A stretch of DNA of 64,000 nt from Bacteroidia bacterium. GTDB lineage: Bacteria; Bacteroidota; Bacteroidia; AKYH767-A; OLB10. Shown here in pieces: positions 1 through 9,968 of the stretch. The first letter of the stretch is position 1, and the number at the start of each line of letters is the position of its first letter. The translations under genes and the position numbers were made by a program. The stretch lies in assembly GCA_037045145.1 (NCBI GenBank), contig JBAOIA010000011.1:1240001-1304000 (forward strand). The letters are read 5' to 3'. The notes beneath the pieces are model-generated. The model was not told the origin of the DNA. It made no database searches and saw only the letters and a list, made by a program, of their open reading frames with translations.

Positions 1-917
1 TTCAAAAATTGATAGTGTTCAAGTATTTTTTCAAGGAATGAAAAATTCTCATTTTGATTTGTTCCAAAATTATGAGGATGCCACCACAGATGATAAGTTT
101 GATTGTGTTTAGCCGCAAAAGTCATTCCTGATAGAATACGTCTTAATCTAAATCCTTCAAGAGTTTTAAGTGATTTGCTGTAAGGACGTAAAAATCTGCT
201 TGACGGAATATCCATAGGAAATTTACTAATTAAAAAATCATCACTATAGCAATTGTGTCCGGAAATATTGAAATAAGCATCAATTAATCTTAATGCCCTT
301 CGAAAAGAACTTTCTTGTTCACCTTTTTTAGCTTTATAGAGCCAGCAATTTTCATTTCCTCTATAGCTGATAAGACCAAGCTCTTTAATAATTTTTATAT
401 ATTCTTCATTAAACTGATTTCGAGGAAAGACTATTGAAGTTATTGTAATGCCTTTTTTTTCTGCAATTTGTAATGCGGCTTCTAAATCTGCTTTAAAATC
501 TTCCTGCGTTTGACCATTCTCCAGACAATAATAATGTGAAAATGTATGTGTGCTGATTTCCTGCTCCGGATGTTTTTTTATTTCATTGATTAATTGAGGT
601 GCAAAATGATAAATATCTTCTTTGTAATTTTCACCTAACAAATTAAAATGTCCTTCATAGGGAGATAGTTCAACATTTGTATAAGCAGGAATTTTCTTAG
701 GCGTATTTGCAAGCAACTCAGCTTTTGTTTCAAAGAATAAAAATCCTACTGTCGCAAAGGTTCCCTTTATTTTGTATTGATCGAAAAGATTTAATAGCCT
801 GGGTATTGCCTGATGTACTCCTCTTAAATTTTCTCCATAGGATTGAATAGTTCTTTTATCTCTAACGCCCCAAATGAGTTCAAAGTCAAGCGATATAACA
901 AACTTTCCGCATTTCAT
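1..917 (-). CDS. Polysaccharide deacetylase family protein (3' end cut by the window)
   Basis: I translated this reading frame by hand; it is open from ATG at 917 to the window edge (about 305 codons). The N-terminus reads KFVISLDFELIWGVRD, which fits the first metal-binding motif of NodB-type deacetylases (an Asp in a beta strand). Further on, EISTHTFSHYYC has the spacing of the H-(S/T)-x-x-H metal-binding motif, and a later stretch has FPRNQ. Known members remove acetyl groups from peptidoglycan or polysaccharide sugars. No signal peptide is visible, so it may act in the cytoplasm or on lipid-linked sugars, as in surface-polysaccharide clusters. The missing 3' end hides the C-terminal motif. 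Confidence 0.8.
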   Translation of the reverse strand, partial: MKCGKFVISLDFELIWGVRDKRTIQSYGENLRGVHQAIPRLLNLFDQYKIKGTFATVGFLFFETKAELLANTPKKIPAYTNVELSPYEGHFNLLGENYKEDIYHFAPQLINEIKKHPEQEISTHTFSHYYCLENGQTQEDFKADLEAALQIAEKKGITITSIVFPRNQFNEEYIKIIKELGLISYRGNENCWLYKAKKGEQESSFRRALRLIDAYFNISGHNCYSDDFLISKFPMDIPSSRFLRPYSKSLKTLEGFRLRRILSGMTFAAKHNQTYHLWWHPHNFGTNQNENFSFLEKILEHYQFL

Positions 918-1124
918 GATAGACAGATGATTCTTTTGTTTAAAATACGAATTTAGTATAAAAATAGGAGTAAAAGAAGTTTAGATAGTTGCATTCTAAG
1001 CTTATTCTTGACAACAATGGTTCAGTAAACAATTCTAAATAACTAAACAGAGACAGTAAACATGTTTACTTTAAAAAGTGTGATGTGTATTTAGAAAAAG
1101 TAAAATATTATAAAGAATTGAAGC

Positions 1125-2930
1125 TTAATATTGAACTTCTTCAACTAACATTGATTTAAGAATGTTTTCGCATTCCTGTAAATCTTTCTGAAAATTCTCA
1201 ATGTTTGTTTTGGTAAAATTTGAAAGTTTGTTGCTTAGATTCCGGTAATATTCAATTCCTTTTGAAAGGTTTTCTTTGAATAATTGCAACTGTTTTTCTT
1301 TCTTGTCATTTATTTTAGCAGCACTTTTTTGAATATCCTTTTTGAGATAATCAATATAAAGGTTTAGTTCATTGATAAACATATGCGGGCGGTATAATGA
1401 ATTTAGCGCATTGGCTCGTCCATAAATATGATTTATCATTTCTTGCAAGGTAAAGGTACCTGAAAAATATGCCAGATTAGGACCCGGACAAATGGTTACA
1501 GCATTCAGATTATGTGGAACAGGCACATTATTTACCAACATAACAGGGGAAGCTAATCCTTCGCACAAACAATCTTTAATAAGAAGATCATCAATTTGTT
1601 TTTGTGATGGCTCCACATTTCCTTGTTTTAGTTCCTGCAGTTTAAGATGTTGATATTTTCTTGAAGCTGTACAGATAGGTTCTCCACCATACTCTGTGTT
1701 GAATGCAAGAAATTTTTTGTAACATGCACTGCCTGGTCTGTTTTTGGCAATACGTTCTTTACGTTGTCTCTCGGCAGAAGATTTTCTGAAATTATTAAAT
1801 GGCACACCAAGTGGAGAGGCCTCACTCAGATAATAATCATCCTTGCTGGCAGTAGCTAATAAACCTAATGTTTCCTGATCAACATTGGTAGCCTCCGGAA
1901 CTAATAAAAACGGACTTCCCCAGCCTGTAAGATCAACCTCATAGTGATGATAAAGGAAATCGTTTTCCTGAGATGTACCAATGCCTCCCTGTACAGTAAC
2001 TTTCATCTTAGGCTTCTCCTTATACTGTGGTTTATTTTTTTGAGCTAATGCCGCCTGGCAAGTGTTGAACAACTCATCATACAATGCATTTTTATTTAGT
2101 TTAAACTCTTCCAGAATAGGGCCTAACAATAAACCATCGGTAGCAAAAGCATGTCCACCACAATTAAGTCCTGATTCAACTCTGAATTCAGAAATCCAAA
2201 TTCCTTTTTTCGCAAAGAAGCGACCTTGTACTTGTGCCGATCTGAAATCACTCACTTTCAGAGTAATTTTCTTTTTAACAAATCCTGTCTCGTCAGGGAA
2301 AAAATCATCAAACTTTTCGCAATAAGAGTATAAACGTGGGTTAAGTCCTGCGGAAAAAACAATAGAAGAGTTTAGATTACTGTGTGCAAAACCTCGTAAT
2401 GAATTGTGTGCATCAGACATTTCTTGTGCTAATGGTTGTTCATTTTTATCGTAGTTGATTCTATCAACCTTGGTCATGATGTTTACATCAATTGCACCAC
2501 TCTTTATGAGTGTGCGTAGCTGTTGTTGCATCTGTTCTTTCTCCACTTGAATTGTACATGCCTGCATTTTTCTGTAAAGTAGCTTTGCTTCTGAAGTGTC
2601 AGGTAACATTTCAAAATATTTATTGATTTCTTTACCTGTTTCAAACGACTCATTACGTAAATCAGTAATTTGTTTTAAAACAATATCATTTATAATGTTG
2701 AGGTATGCAGTTACTCTTTTAGCGCGATAATCTTCGTCCTTTTTGGTAATTGCAGTAAAGTCTTTTCCGTTTTGTTTGTAATAAAACTCGCGCATAACTT
2801 CAAGCATGTTATGCTCAATAATGGAAACAACTGATGATATCCCATAACGAGCTACCTTAACAGGTGTGTCAACCGTAAAGGCAAGTCCCATAACGGGAAT
2901 ATGAAAACGATGCAAATCAGAATGACTCAT
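1125..2930 (-). CDS. Conserved protein of unknown function, possible TIM-barrel oxidoreductase-like fold
   Basis: 601 residues, soluble, no signal peptide or membrane segment. I do not recognise a characterised family. The N-terminus (IPVMGLAFTVDTPVKVARYG) and the central GLNCGGHAFATDG and VQGGIGTS segments resemble glycine-rich phosphate- or FMN-binding loops of nitronate-monooxygenase or IMPDH-type barrels, so a barrel enzyme is an inference. The C-terminal 90 residues are Lys/Glu-rich and probably helical, with a possible coiled coil. It is a single gene, with 200 bp of non-coding DNA on each side and no obvious operon partner. Confidence 0.75.
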   Translation of the reverse strand: MSHSDLHRFHIPVMGLAFTVDTPVKVARYGISSVVSIIEHNMLEVMREFYYKQNGKDFTAITKKDEDYRAKRVTAYLNIINDIVLKQITDLRNESFETGKEINKYFEMLPDTSEAKLLYRKMQACTIQVEKEQMQQQLRTLIKSGAIDVNIMTKVDRINYDKNEQPLAQEMSDAHNSLRGFAHSNLNSSIVFSAGLNPRLYSYCEKFDDFFPDETGFVKKKITLKVSDFRSAQVQGRFFAKKGIWISEFRVESGLNCGGHAFATDGLLLGPILEEFKLNKNALYDELFNTCQAALAQKNKPQYKEKPKMKVTVQGGIGTSQENDFLYHHYEVDLTGWGSPFLLVPEATNVDQETLGLLATASKDDYYLSEASPLGVPFNNFRKSSAERQRKERIAKNRPGSACYKKFLAFNTEYGGEPICTASRKYQHLKLQELKQGNVEPSQKQIDDLLIKDCLCEGLASPVMLVNNVPVPHNLNAVTICPGPNLAYFSGTFTLQEMINHIYGRANALNSLYRPHMFINELNLYIDYLKKDIQKSAAKINDKKEKQLQLFKENLSKGIEYYRNLSNKLSNFTKTNIENFQKDLQECENILKSMLVEEVQY

Positions 2931-3123
2931 GGATATAAATTATTTAAAATATAATGTAGGGGTTGACGAATATAAATGATATAGATATTACAAATTACGT
3001 TAATTCAATTGATGTTACCATTGATATTTGTCATTTATTTTGAAATTATCTTGAATTGAAGTTTTAAAATGAATAATGAGTTGAGTTCATGAGCCTTAAT
3101 AATGAAGTTTTCAAATAAAAATT

Positions 3124-3777
3124 TCATAATTCACTGTCATATGGTCGAATCAGAATAACAGTCATGCTTTTTAAAGGAGCATTAGGCTCAAGAGTATTTT
3201 GGGCTTGATTCAAAAAGTCTGGTGTTGCAACATGTAATTCAGAAGGCATATCGGTGTCATTTTGAGACCTGACATAAGTTAATGCTTCAGTTAAATCAGG
3301 GATAAGTTGCTGTGTATGTGCAATGACAACCAAATTTTGTGTAGCCCGAAGCAAGGCTTTATGGTGTATGTTTTCATCAGATAAAACAATAAGTCCATTT
3401 CGTACAACTAAACATTCGCAGGGAATAATCACCACCTGAATGTCGGTATCGTCTTCTTCGGAAAACACACTTTGATGTGGGAATTCAAACTCATCAAAAA
3501 AGGCTGAAAGGTTACGGTCAACACAAACAACCTCACTAAAATCATTGGCATCGCAAACACCAAGTATGGTTTCCATAAGTTCAACACGACCATTGCAAAG
3601 CACAAATTGTCCGCCTTGCTGTATGAAATTTTCAGCAAACTGTACTTCAGGTGAATAGGAGGTGGAATTAAATACAACCTTGTCCATATCCAGATTTGGA
3701 TACGGATTGGGTGTTTTAGCAATTAATGCACTGCGTACCTTTTTTAGAACTTTTTCTCTGTTGGTACTTTCGTCCAT
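3124..3777 (-). CDS. LUD-domain (LutC/YkgG-like) protein
   Basis: 217 residues covering a whole LUD (formerly DUF162) domain: a helical N-terminus with NREKVLKKVRSAL, a central sheet, and a glycine- and serine-poor C-terminal half containing NLVVIAHTQQLIPDL. LutC works with LutA and LutB in L-lactate oxidation, but neither partner is near. In Bacteroidota a stand-alone LUD gene commonly follows ftsH, as here (3 bp after the ftsH stop codon), so it is probably co-transcribed with ftsH and rsfS. A role in lactate use should not be assumed from the fold alone. Confidence 0.8.
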   Translation of the reverse strand: MDESTNREKVLKKVRSALIAKTPNPYPNLDMDKVVFNSTSYSPEVQFAENFIQQGGQFVLCNGRVELMETILGVCDANDFSEVVCVDRNLSAFFDEFEFPHQSVFSEEDDTDIQVVIIPCECLVVRNGLIVLSDENIHHKALLRATQNLVVIAHTQQLIPDLTEALTYVRSQNDTDMPSELHVATPDFLNQAQNTLEPNAPLKSMTVILIRPYDSEL

Positions 3778-3780
3778 AAA

Positions 3781-5847
3781 TTAAACCTGAATTGATCCTT
3801 GAGGAATATTTGATGGAGGAGGAGTATCAACAGCAGGAGGAACAGTTTTCTCCGGTTCTGGCTCGCCATCTGTAATGAAAGAATTGAAGGTGGCTTTTTC
3901 TGACTCACCCCATGGACGATGACCGAAAATTTCTTCTAAATCTTCTTTGAAAATCACTTCTTTTTCAAGTAGTCTGTGCGCCAGTTTGTCTAATTTTTCC
4001 TTGTTATCAACCAACAGTTTTTTGGTACGCTGATAAGCTAAGTCAATTAGTTTTTTTACTTCCTCATCAATAATCTCTGCAGTTTTTTCACTGTAGGGTT
4101 TACTGAAAGAATAATCTTGCTGACCGGAGGAATCATAGTAGCTGATGTTTCCAATTCTATCATTTAGTCCAAAGATGCTTACACTTGCATAGGCTTGTTT
4201 GGTTATTTTTTCCAAATCAGAAAGTGCACCTGTGCTGATAGTTCCAAATATCACTTCTTCGGCAGCACGACCACCTAAAGCAGCGCATATTTCATCAAAA
4301 ATCTGTTCTTTATTGGTGAGTTGTCTTTCTTCTGGCAGATACCAGGCAGCACCTAAGGAATTTCCTCTGGGGACAATGGTAACTTTTACCAAAGGATGTG
4401 CATGTTCCAACAACCAACTTACTGTTGCATGACCCGATTCATGATAGGCAATAACGCTCTTTTCATGTTTGGTGATGATTTTATTTTTCTTTTCAAGTCC
4501 ACCAATAATTCTGTCAACTGCAGAAAGAAAATCATCTTTTCCAATGGCTGTTTTATTTTTACGTGCAGCTATAAGAGCAGCTTCATTACAAAGGTTTGCA
4601 ATATCAGCACCAGAGAATCCGGGGGTCTGACGGGCAAGGAATTTAATATCAACAGTATGATCTATTTTAAGAATTTTTGTATGTACTTTAAAAATTTCTT
4701 CACGTCCTGTAAGGTCAGGAAGTTCAACATAAATCTGTCGGTCAAAACGACCCGGGCGCAACAATGCACGGTCAAGAATATCGGCACGGTTGGTTGCTGC
4801 AAGGATGATAACCCCTGTGTTGCTTCCAAAACCATCCATCTCTGTCAATAACTGATTGAGTGTACTCTCGCGTTCGTCATTAGCACTGAAAGATGGTGCT
4901 TTGCCACGCGCGCGGCCTATAGCATCAATCTCATCAATAAAAATAATACTAGGAGCTTTTTCCTTTGCCTGACGGAATAAATCACGTACACGTGATGCGC
5001 CAACACCTACAAACATTTCTACAAAATCTGATCCTGATAGCGAAAAGAAAGGCACTTGTGCTTCACCGGCAACAGCTTTAGCTAAAAGCGTTTTACCGGT
5101 TCCCGGAGGACCAACCAACAAGGCACCTCTTGGTATTTTACCTCCAAGTTGTGTGTATTTTTTTGGGTTTTTAAGGAAGTCAACAATCTCCATTACCTCC
5201 ACCTTAGCTTCTTCAAGCCCGGCAACATCATTAAATGTCACTTTGACATTCAAGTCCTTATCAAATAACTGGGCCTTTGATTTTCCGATATTGAATATCT
5301 GACTGCCGGCACCACCGCCACCCATTCTACGCATGATAAAAATCCAGATTACAGCAATGATGATAAACGGCAATAAATTCCAAAACAACACTTCAAGAAT
5401 AGAACGGTCGTTATTGTTGTATTCAGGTTGTATTCTTTCGTTTTCGGGGAAGTCCTTTTGAATAGCTTCTAACTTTGATTCAAAATTTCCAACATCACCA
5501 ATGGGCATGTAATAATGTGGGCCGGGATTGTAGCCATTGCCAAAAGGTTTATGACTAACAGCTTTGTATTTTTCTTGGTTTAGCTTGTCTTTTTTAATGG
5601 TTATTTCAACACGTTCACGATTAACGATTTCAATTTTTTCTACATCATGTGTTGTTAGCATGGTTTTTTCAAACTCATTCATGTTGGTCAGTTTGGGCTT
5701 ATCGCCAAGGCCTAATACCCAAATGACAAAAATCAGCAGGAATACGATGGCATAAATCCACGAAAAATTAAAACCCTTCCCTGGAGGTTTTGGCATTTTG
5801 CCAAATGGTGATTTCTTTTTGTCTCCGCTTTTATTCTCTTCTGACAT
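3781..5847 (-). CDS. ftsH: ATP-dependent zinc metalloprotease FtsH
   Basis: 688 residues, normal length. It is anchored in the inner membrane by two segments (about 30-48 and 153-172) that flank a periplasmic domain. The AAA module has Walker A GPPGTGKT (246-253), Walker B IIFIDEID (301-308) and the second region of homology around ATNRADILDRALLRPGRFDR. The peptidase has the zinc motif HESGH at 469-473. It degrades damaged membrane proteins and regulatory proteins. The C-terminal 40 residues are Pro/Glu-rich. It lies between rsfS (upstream) and the LUD gene (downstream), all on the minus strand. Confidence 0.98.
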   Translation of the reverse strand: MSEENKSGDKKKSPFGKMPKPPGKGFNFSWIYAIVFLLIFVIWVLGLGDKPKLTNMNEFEKTMLTTHDVEKIEIVNRERVEITIKKDKLNQEKYKAVSHKPFGNGYNPGPHYYMPIGDVGNFESKLEAIQKDFPENERIQPEYNNNDRSILEVLFWNLLPFIIIAVIWIFIMRRMGGGGAGSQIFNIGKSKAQLFDKDLNVKVTFNDVAGLEEAKVEVMEIVDFLKNPKKYTQLGGKIPRGALLVGPPGTGKTLLAKAVAGEAQVPFFSLSGSDFVEMFVGVGASRVRDLFRQAKEKAPSIIFIDEIDAIGRARGKAPSFSANDERESTLNQLLTEMDGFGSNTGVIILAATNRADILDRALLRPGRFDRQIYVELPDLTGREEIFKVHTKILKIDHTVDIKFLARQTPGFSGADIANLCNEAALIAARKNKTAIGKDDFLSAVDRIIGGLEKKNKIITKHEKSVIAYHESGHATVSWLLEHAHPLVKVTIVPRGNSLGAAWYLPEERQLTNKEQIFDEICAALGGRAAEEVIFGTISTGALSDLEKITKQAYASVSIFGLNDRIGNISYYDSSGQQDYSFSKPYSEKTAEIIDEEVKKLIDLAYQRTKKLLVDNKEKLDKLAHRLLEKEVIFKEDLEEIFGHRPWGESEKATFNSFITDGEPEPEKTVPPAVDTPPPSNIPQGSIQV

Positions 5848-5918
5848 CTTTTTTATTCAATCTTTAGTTTTTCTTGTAATCAACAATCATGCAAACGGCA
5901 AATTGGCAGTTTTGTTTA

Positions 5919-6365
5919 TTATTGGGCTGCAAATTTAACCAATGAGGCATCTGCCCATAGTTTTTCCAGTGCATAAAAATCTCTTTTATCTGCCAAAAAT
6001 ACATGTACTATCACATTAAAGTAATCCAGTAGTATCCATTCAGCGTTTTGCTTACCTTCAATATGTGCTGCCGTTTCTTTTAACTTTTTCTCTACTTTTT
6101 CTTCTATATTTCTAACAATTGCTTCAACCTGTGTTTTATTTGATGCCTGACAGATGATAAAATAATCTGCCATAGCATTATTTAACTCCTTAAGATTTAA
6201 GACAACAATACGCTCTCCTTTTTTATCCTCTATACTGTCAACAATAACCGTGAGTAGTTTCTCTGTATTGTCTTTTAATTGACGCTTGGGTTGCCTTGCC
6301 TTGGTTTTTTTTAGCGTGGCAGCTTTCACAGGCGTAGTTTCATCTTTATCCTTTACAGGATTCAT
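5919..6365 (-). CDS. rsfS: Ribosome silencing factor RsfS
   Basis: RsfS binds ribosomal protein uL14 and blocks subunit joining when nutrients are scarce. The domain spans about residues 35-140 of the chosen product, with family-typical segments ADYFIICQASNKTQVEAIV and EWILLDYFNVIVHVF. An upstream in-frame ATG at 6410 would overlap the divergent birA region; ATG at 6365 (MNPVKDKDE) is preferred, giving about 148 residues. The N-terminus is a Lys/Thr-rich tail before the domain. Divergent from birA and upstream of ftsH, an arrangement common in Bacteroidota. Confidence 0.92.
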   Translation of the reverse strand: MNPVKDKDETTPVKAATLKKTKARQPKRQLKDNTEKLLTVIVDSIEDKKGERIVVLNLKELNNAMADYFIICQASNKTQVEAIVRNIEEKVEKKLKETAAHIEGKQNAEWILLDYFNVIVHVFLADKRDFYALEKLWADASLVKFAAQ

Positions 6366-6447
6366 TCTTTTTGCCAAATTGTAAAAATTATTGATTCGAG
6401 TCAGATACAAAAATAGGAAAAATAAGGAAAGTAACTATGTTTGTGTC

Positions 6448-7188
6448 ATGTTTAAAAATTCTATCTGGTTTAATCTCCATGAGACTGAGTCCACAAATAG
6501 TTTTTTACATGAACAGCTTATGTCAGAAAAGCTGCCTGAAGGCTCAGTAGTTACGGCTGATTATCAGACCAAAGGACGTGGGCAGCGGGGTAGCAGCTGG
6601 CAAAGTGAGGCAGGTAAAAATCTGCTGATGAGTATTGTAGTATATCCGGATTTTTTAAAAGCGTCCGAAGCTTTTGTATTAAGTAAATGTATAGCTCTTG
6701 CAACATGTGATTTGTTAGCTGATTATTCAAATCAGGTGCGTATAAAATGGCCTAATGACATCTTGATTGAAGGTAAAAAAGTTGCCGGAATACTTATTGA
6801 AAATATTTTGAGAGGAGCTGATATTTATGCAACGATTGCAGGTATTGGCATAAATTTCAATCAACAAGTTTTTGAGGTGGGCCTTAACTCAGCTACTTCT
6901 GTGTTTATAAATTCGGGGGTTAAAGCCGATACACAAATCAACGCTGTGAAGTTGCATGAAAATATTGAGGTATATTATCAGATGTTGCAGCAAAAAAAAA
7001 TTGAAGAAATTGATCGGTTATATCTGACTCATCTTTATAAGCTGAATGAAACGGCATTATTTAAAGATGCTGACGGACCTTTTCAGGGAAAAATAAAAGG
7101 GCTGTCACCAATGGGGTTATTGATTGTTGAAAGAGAAAATGGAGAAAAGCATTTGTATGATGTTAAAGAAATCTCCTTAGTCCGTTAA
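6448..7188 (+). CDS. birA: Biotin-[acetyl-CoA-carboxylase] ligase, HTH-less
   Basis: Transfers biotin from biotinyl-AMP to the carboxylase carrier protein. The biotin-binding loop GRGQRG and the following SSWQSEAGKNLLMS are present, as are KWPNDIL and KVAGIL. About 246 residues with no N-terminal helix-turn-helix, so this is a monofunctional ligase and not a repressor. I start it at ATG 6448 (MFKNSIWFNLHETEST); an upstream in-frame start at 6391 would overlap the likely rsfS leader. Convergent with the EamA gene, 16 bp away. Confidence 0.93.
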   Translation: MFKNSIWFNLHETESTNSFLHEQLMSEKLPEGSVVTADYQTKGRGQRGSSWQSEAGKNLLMSIVVYPDFLKASEAFVLSKCIALATCDLLADYSNQVRIKWPNDILIEGKKVAGILIENILRGADIYATIAGIGINFNQQVFEVGLNSATSVFINSGVKADTQINAVKLHENIEVYYQMLQQKKIEEIDRLYLTHLYKLNETALFKDADGPFQGKIKGLSPMGLLIVERENGEKHLYDVKEISLVR

Positions 7189-7204
7189 GGAGAAGTTTGG
7201 AAGC

Positions 7205-7621
7205 TTAGTTTATTGCCAAAACCAAAGTGCCGGCAATAATCAGACTTGCACCAATAGCTGTTTTAATAGTTAGTGTCTCTCCTAAGAAAATTATTGCCAG
7301 AATTATGGTAAGCGCAAGGCTAAGTTTGTCAATCGGTGCAACTTGCGACACATTGCCTGTTTGCAAAGCCTTGAAATAAAATAGCCATGACAGCCCTGTG
7401 GCAATACCGGAAAGTATCAGAAAAATAATATTTTGTTTTGAAAGAGCGGTCATTCCTTTTGTTTCTCCTTTCAATAAAATTATTAACCAAATCATTACTA
7501 AAACAACAACTGTTCTTATACCTGTTGCAAGGTTTGAGTTGATATTTGCCACACCTGATTTTGCAAAAATTGCAGTAAGGGAAGCAAATATTGCCGAGAG
7601 TATTGCATAAAACCACCACAT
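7205..7621 (-). CDS. EamA-family small multidrug/metabolite transporter (single EamA repeat)
   Basis: 138 residues with about five hydrophobic helices that fill the whole chain, starting WWFYAILSAIFASLTAIFAKSG. This is one EamA repeat, half the usual ten-helix transporter, so it likely works as a dimer in the inner membrane. The substrate cannot be told from sequence. It is convergent with birA and has about 80 bp of AT-rich DNA before the next gene. Confidence 0.88.
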   Translation of the reverse strand: MWWFYAILSAIFASLTAIFAKSGVANINSNLATGIRTVVVLVMIWLIILLKGETKGMTALSKQNIIFLILSGIATGLSWLFYFKALQTGNVSQVAPIDKLSLALTIILAIIFLGETLTIKTAIGASLIIAGTLVLAIN

Positions 7622-7701
7622 TATCTTTTAGTTTAAATGTTTATTTATAAATACTTTAAATTATAAAAAGCAAAGTAGTAACAAGTCACAAATTTTAACA
7701 A

Positions 7702-8676
7702 TCAATCGCTGAAGTGTATTCTGAAAATTTTACCAAAATCAGAAGAAGCAATGGCAATGGTATCATTTAAAAATTTAACAGAATTTATTCTTGAATTATT
7801 CAGGCTATATCCCGAGTCATAGTTTTCACCCCCATCAGTACTTACGGCTGTAAATCCACCTAATCCGCTTGAAATAATTTTGTTTTTGCGGGCATCAATG
7901 CATAGAAAATGTTCACTTTTTCCAAAAGTTTGATTTTTTTTATCTGCTAAACTAAAAGTGTTTCCACCATTATCTGTATGGTATAAAGCACCGTTGTAAC
8001 TGCAGGCAACTCCATCTGTTGTATTGCTGAAGGCAATTCCGGTATAAAAAGAGCGGTCACAATTTAATGTTTCAAATGCAGTGTTTTGTTTACTTAAAAG
8101 CATGGTGCCATAGCCACCGGAAAGGATGCCTGCAGCAGTAGGAGTGATGCATCGAAGTTCATGTTCAAAGCCCGACACATTCCAATGCTCACCTCCATCG
8201 GTTGTTGAATAAATAATGCCACGGTCAAAGTTTTTTCCTCCTGCAAAAAATCCTGTGTCTTTGTTTACAAAACAAACACTGCGCAGTGGAGAACTGTATT
8301 GAAAAGGTATTCCTTCCCAGTCAAAATGCATTTGCCAACTGATGCCACCATCATTTGTTTGATAAACATGTGTTGAGTCGCTTCCGCAAAATCCATGTTG
8401 ATTGTCTAAAAAAAATAAACTGTGTATGTTATAGTCAAATTGATCATTCAATAATTGCCACGACTGACCACCATCTGACGAGCGGAGTATTACACCATTG
8501 CCCGTTTGCCCGCCACAGGCAAACACAACACTATCGTTTAAAATAAAAAGATTGTTGAGGTTGCAATTTGTAGGAGTGTTTATTTCTTCAAAGACTAAAT
8601 TCAATTTTTCTTTTTTGCAGGAAAGAAATAAAGTAAGTAAAAGAACTAATGGTGCTGCATGACTTTTGCGAATCAT
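7702..8676 (-). CDS. Lipoprotein with YCF48/BNR-like beta-propeller repeats
   Basis: Reading from ATG 8676 gives a lipoprotein signal, MIRKSHAAPLVLLLTLFLSC, with the lipobox Cys at about residue 20. The start codon overlaps the stop codon of the upstream gene (TAATG), which suggests translational coupling and decides against the longer reading from 8715. The mature part holds repeated blades of the type SSDGGQSWQ, TNDGGISWQ, TTDGGEHWN, HTDNGGNTF and STDGGENYD, as in photosystem II assembly factor YCF48 and sialidase Asp-box propellers. Function unknown; the fold call is firm. Confidence 0.85.
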   Translation of the reverse strand: MIRKSHAAPLVLLLTLFLSCKKEKLNLVFEEINTPTNCNLNNLFILNDSVVFACGGQTGNGVILRSSDGGQSWQLLNDQFDYNIHSLFFLDNQHGFCGSDSTHVYQTNDGGISWQMHFDWEGIPFQYSSPLRSVCFVNKDTGFFAGGKNFDRGIIYSTTDGGEHWNVSGFEHELRCITPTAAGILSGGYGTMLLSKQNTAFETLNCDRSFYTGIAFSNTTDGVACSYNGALYHTDNGGNTFSLADKKNQTFGKSEHFLCIDARKNKIISSGLGGFTAVSTDGGENYDSGYSLNNSRINSVKFLNDTIAIASSDFGKIFRIHFSD

Positions 8677-9299
8677 TAAAATGAAAAAAGAAACATTAGA
8701 AAAATGGCAAGCCAACTGAAGTTTACAAAATGGCTGAACACTATAGCAGTGTTTAACTTCAGCAATTGCCCCTGATCACTGAAAAATAACAATGAGTCTA
8801 TCACATCGTGAGATTGATGAAAGGCGTTGTAGGTAATAAAAATCATGTATGCAACAGTTGCCAATGCATGAACCATGTGTAATGCAATGATGCCGAAAAA
8901 ATAATGTGAATTAAACGGCATGTGGGTATAGTATCCTGTTTTTTGCATAGCATGTAATCCGACAATCTGAGTCACAAGAAACAGTGTTGTGAGGATAGTT
9001 GTTAAAATGGTTGCTCTTAATAATTTTTCGAACGAATCTTTTCTGAAAGCACTAACGGCTTTGGAGATGGTAAAGCTGCCAAACAATAACAGAATTGTAC
9101 TTAGTGTAAAAACTTTAGGTAATGTAGGCGGCATATTGTTGTTTTCGTTTTGTGTTATCAAAAACAAAAACGATAATGTAAGAAATAACAATGAACTAAT
9201 TAGTATGCCGAAAAACAGTATTGTTTTGTATGGATGTATTCTTTCAATCCTTGAAACTCTGATTGATCTTTCTTTGGAATCGGTTTTATTCGTTGACAT
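8676..9299 (-). CDS. Cytochrome c oxidase subunit III-like (heme-copper oxidase subunit III) membrane protein
   Basis: 207 residues with five hydrophobic helices. The helix containing HYFFGIIALHMVHALATVAYM and the final HFVNFSWLAIFLMFLF match the subunit III fold, in which the last helix ends in a W-x-x-hydrophobic pattern. Subunit III stabilises heme-copper oxidases and helps proton delivery. No oxidase subunit I or II gene is in the window, so this is an isolated or divergent member. It is probably co-transcribed with the downstream propeller lipoprotein through the one-base start/stop overlap. Confidence 0.8.
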   Translation of the reverse strand: MSTNKTDSKERSIRVSRIERIHPYKTILFFGILISSLLFLTLSFLFLITQNENNNMPPTLPKVFTLSTILLLFGSFTISKAVSAFRKDSFEKLLRATILTTILTTLFLVTQIVGLHAMQKTGYYTHMPFNSHYFFGIIALHMVHALATVAYMIFITYNAFHQSHDVIDSLLFFSDQGQLLKLNTAIVFSHFVNFSWLAIFLMFLFSF

Positions 9300-9362
9300 A
9301 AAAAAATCGCTTTAACTCTTCTCAAAGGTACAACAATCAAATATCAAATAAAAAATATTTTT

Positions 9363-9968
9363 TCAACGCCCGGGCTTAAAGGTTGGGAAAATTCTGCGCA
9401 GATATTGAATTTTTCCCTCACCTGCCTTTATTGGAAATATGCCTTGTTCCACAGAGCGCACATCTTCAATAGTAAAAAACGAGCTGCCATGATGTTCATT
9501 AACGGTTTCCAATATGGAAGCAATGTTTTTTCTTTTAGCTACAATGAGTAAAATTTTTACTGGTCCTTGTGAACCCAAAGCATCTATCTCAGTTACTCCC
9601 AAATTTTGCGCACGTAAGGCTTCCAGCAAAGCCAGACTTTGCCTGCTTGTAATAACTCTAATAATTTGGGTGCCCAAAGCCAACCGTTTTTCGATGCTGA
9701 TTCCGACCAATATTCCCATTGAGTAGCCTCCGGCAAATGCAATGTAGCACATGATGTTATGCAGGTTTTTAATAATAGAGCTTACCGCCACCAGCCAGAT
9801 GAGTACCTCTATAAATCCTATTATTGGAATAATTTTTCTCACCCCTCTTGAAAGGAATATGTTGCGCAATGTTGCCAATGTTACATCACACATCCTACAA
9901 AGGAAAATCAATACCGGAAGAACGACCCAGCTATACAGGTCGGTTTGCATAAACGCTTCGCTAAACAT
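9363..9968 (-). CDS. UPF0316 / DUF2179 membrane protein
   Basis: 201 residues. Three hydrophobic N-terminal helices (about 10-30, 44-65, 70-90) are followed by a soluble DUF2179 domain with KILLIVAKRKNIASIL and a terminal basic tail. Members are integral membrane proteins with a cytosolic DUF2179 domain of unknown ligand. The start overlaps the 3' end of the sirtuin gene by 8 bp, so the two are probably co-transcribed. Confidence 0.85.
   Translation of the reverse strand: MFSEAFMQTDLYSWVVLPVLIFLCRMCDVTLATLRNIFLSRGVRKIIPIIGFIEVLIWLVAVSSIIKNLHNIMCYIAFAGGYSMGILVGISIEKRLALGTQIIRVITSRQSLALLEALRAQNLGVTEIDALGSQGPVKILLIVAKRKNIASILETVNEHHGSSFFTIEDVRSVEQGIFPIKAGEGKIQYLRRIFPTFKPGR

Noticed and set aside
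6366..6410. Longer rsfS start at 6410
   Set aside because: It adds a non-conserved 15-residue tail running into the divergent birA leader; ATG 6365 fits better.
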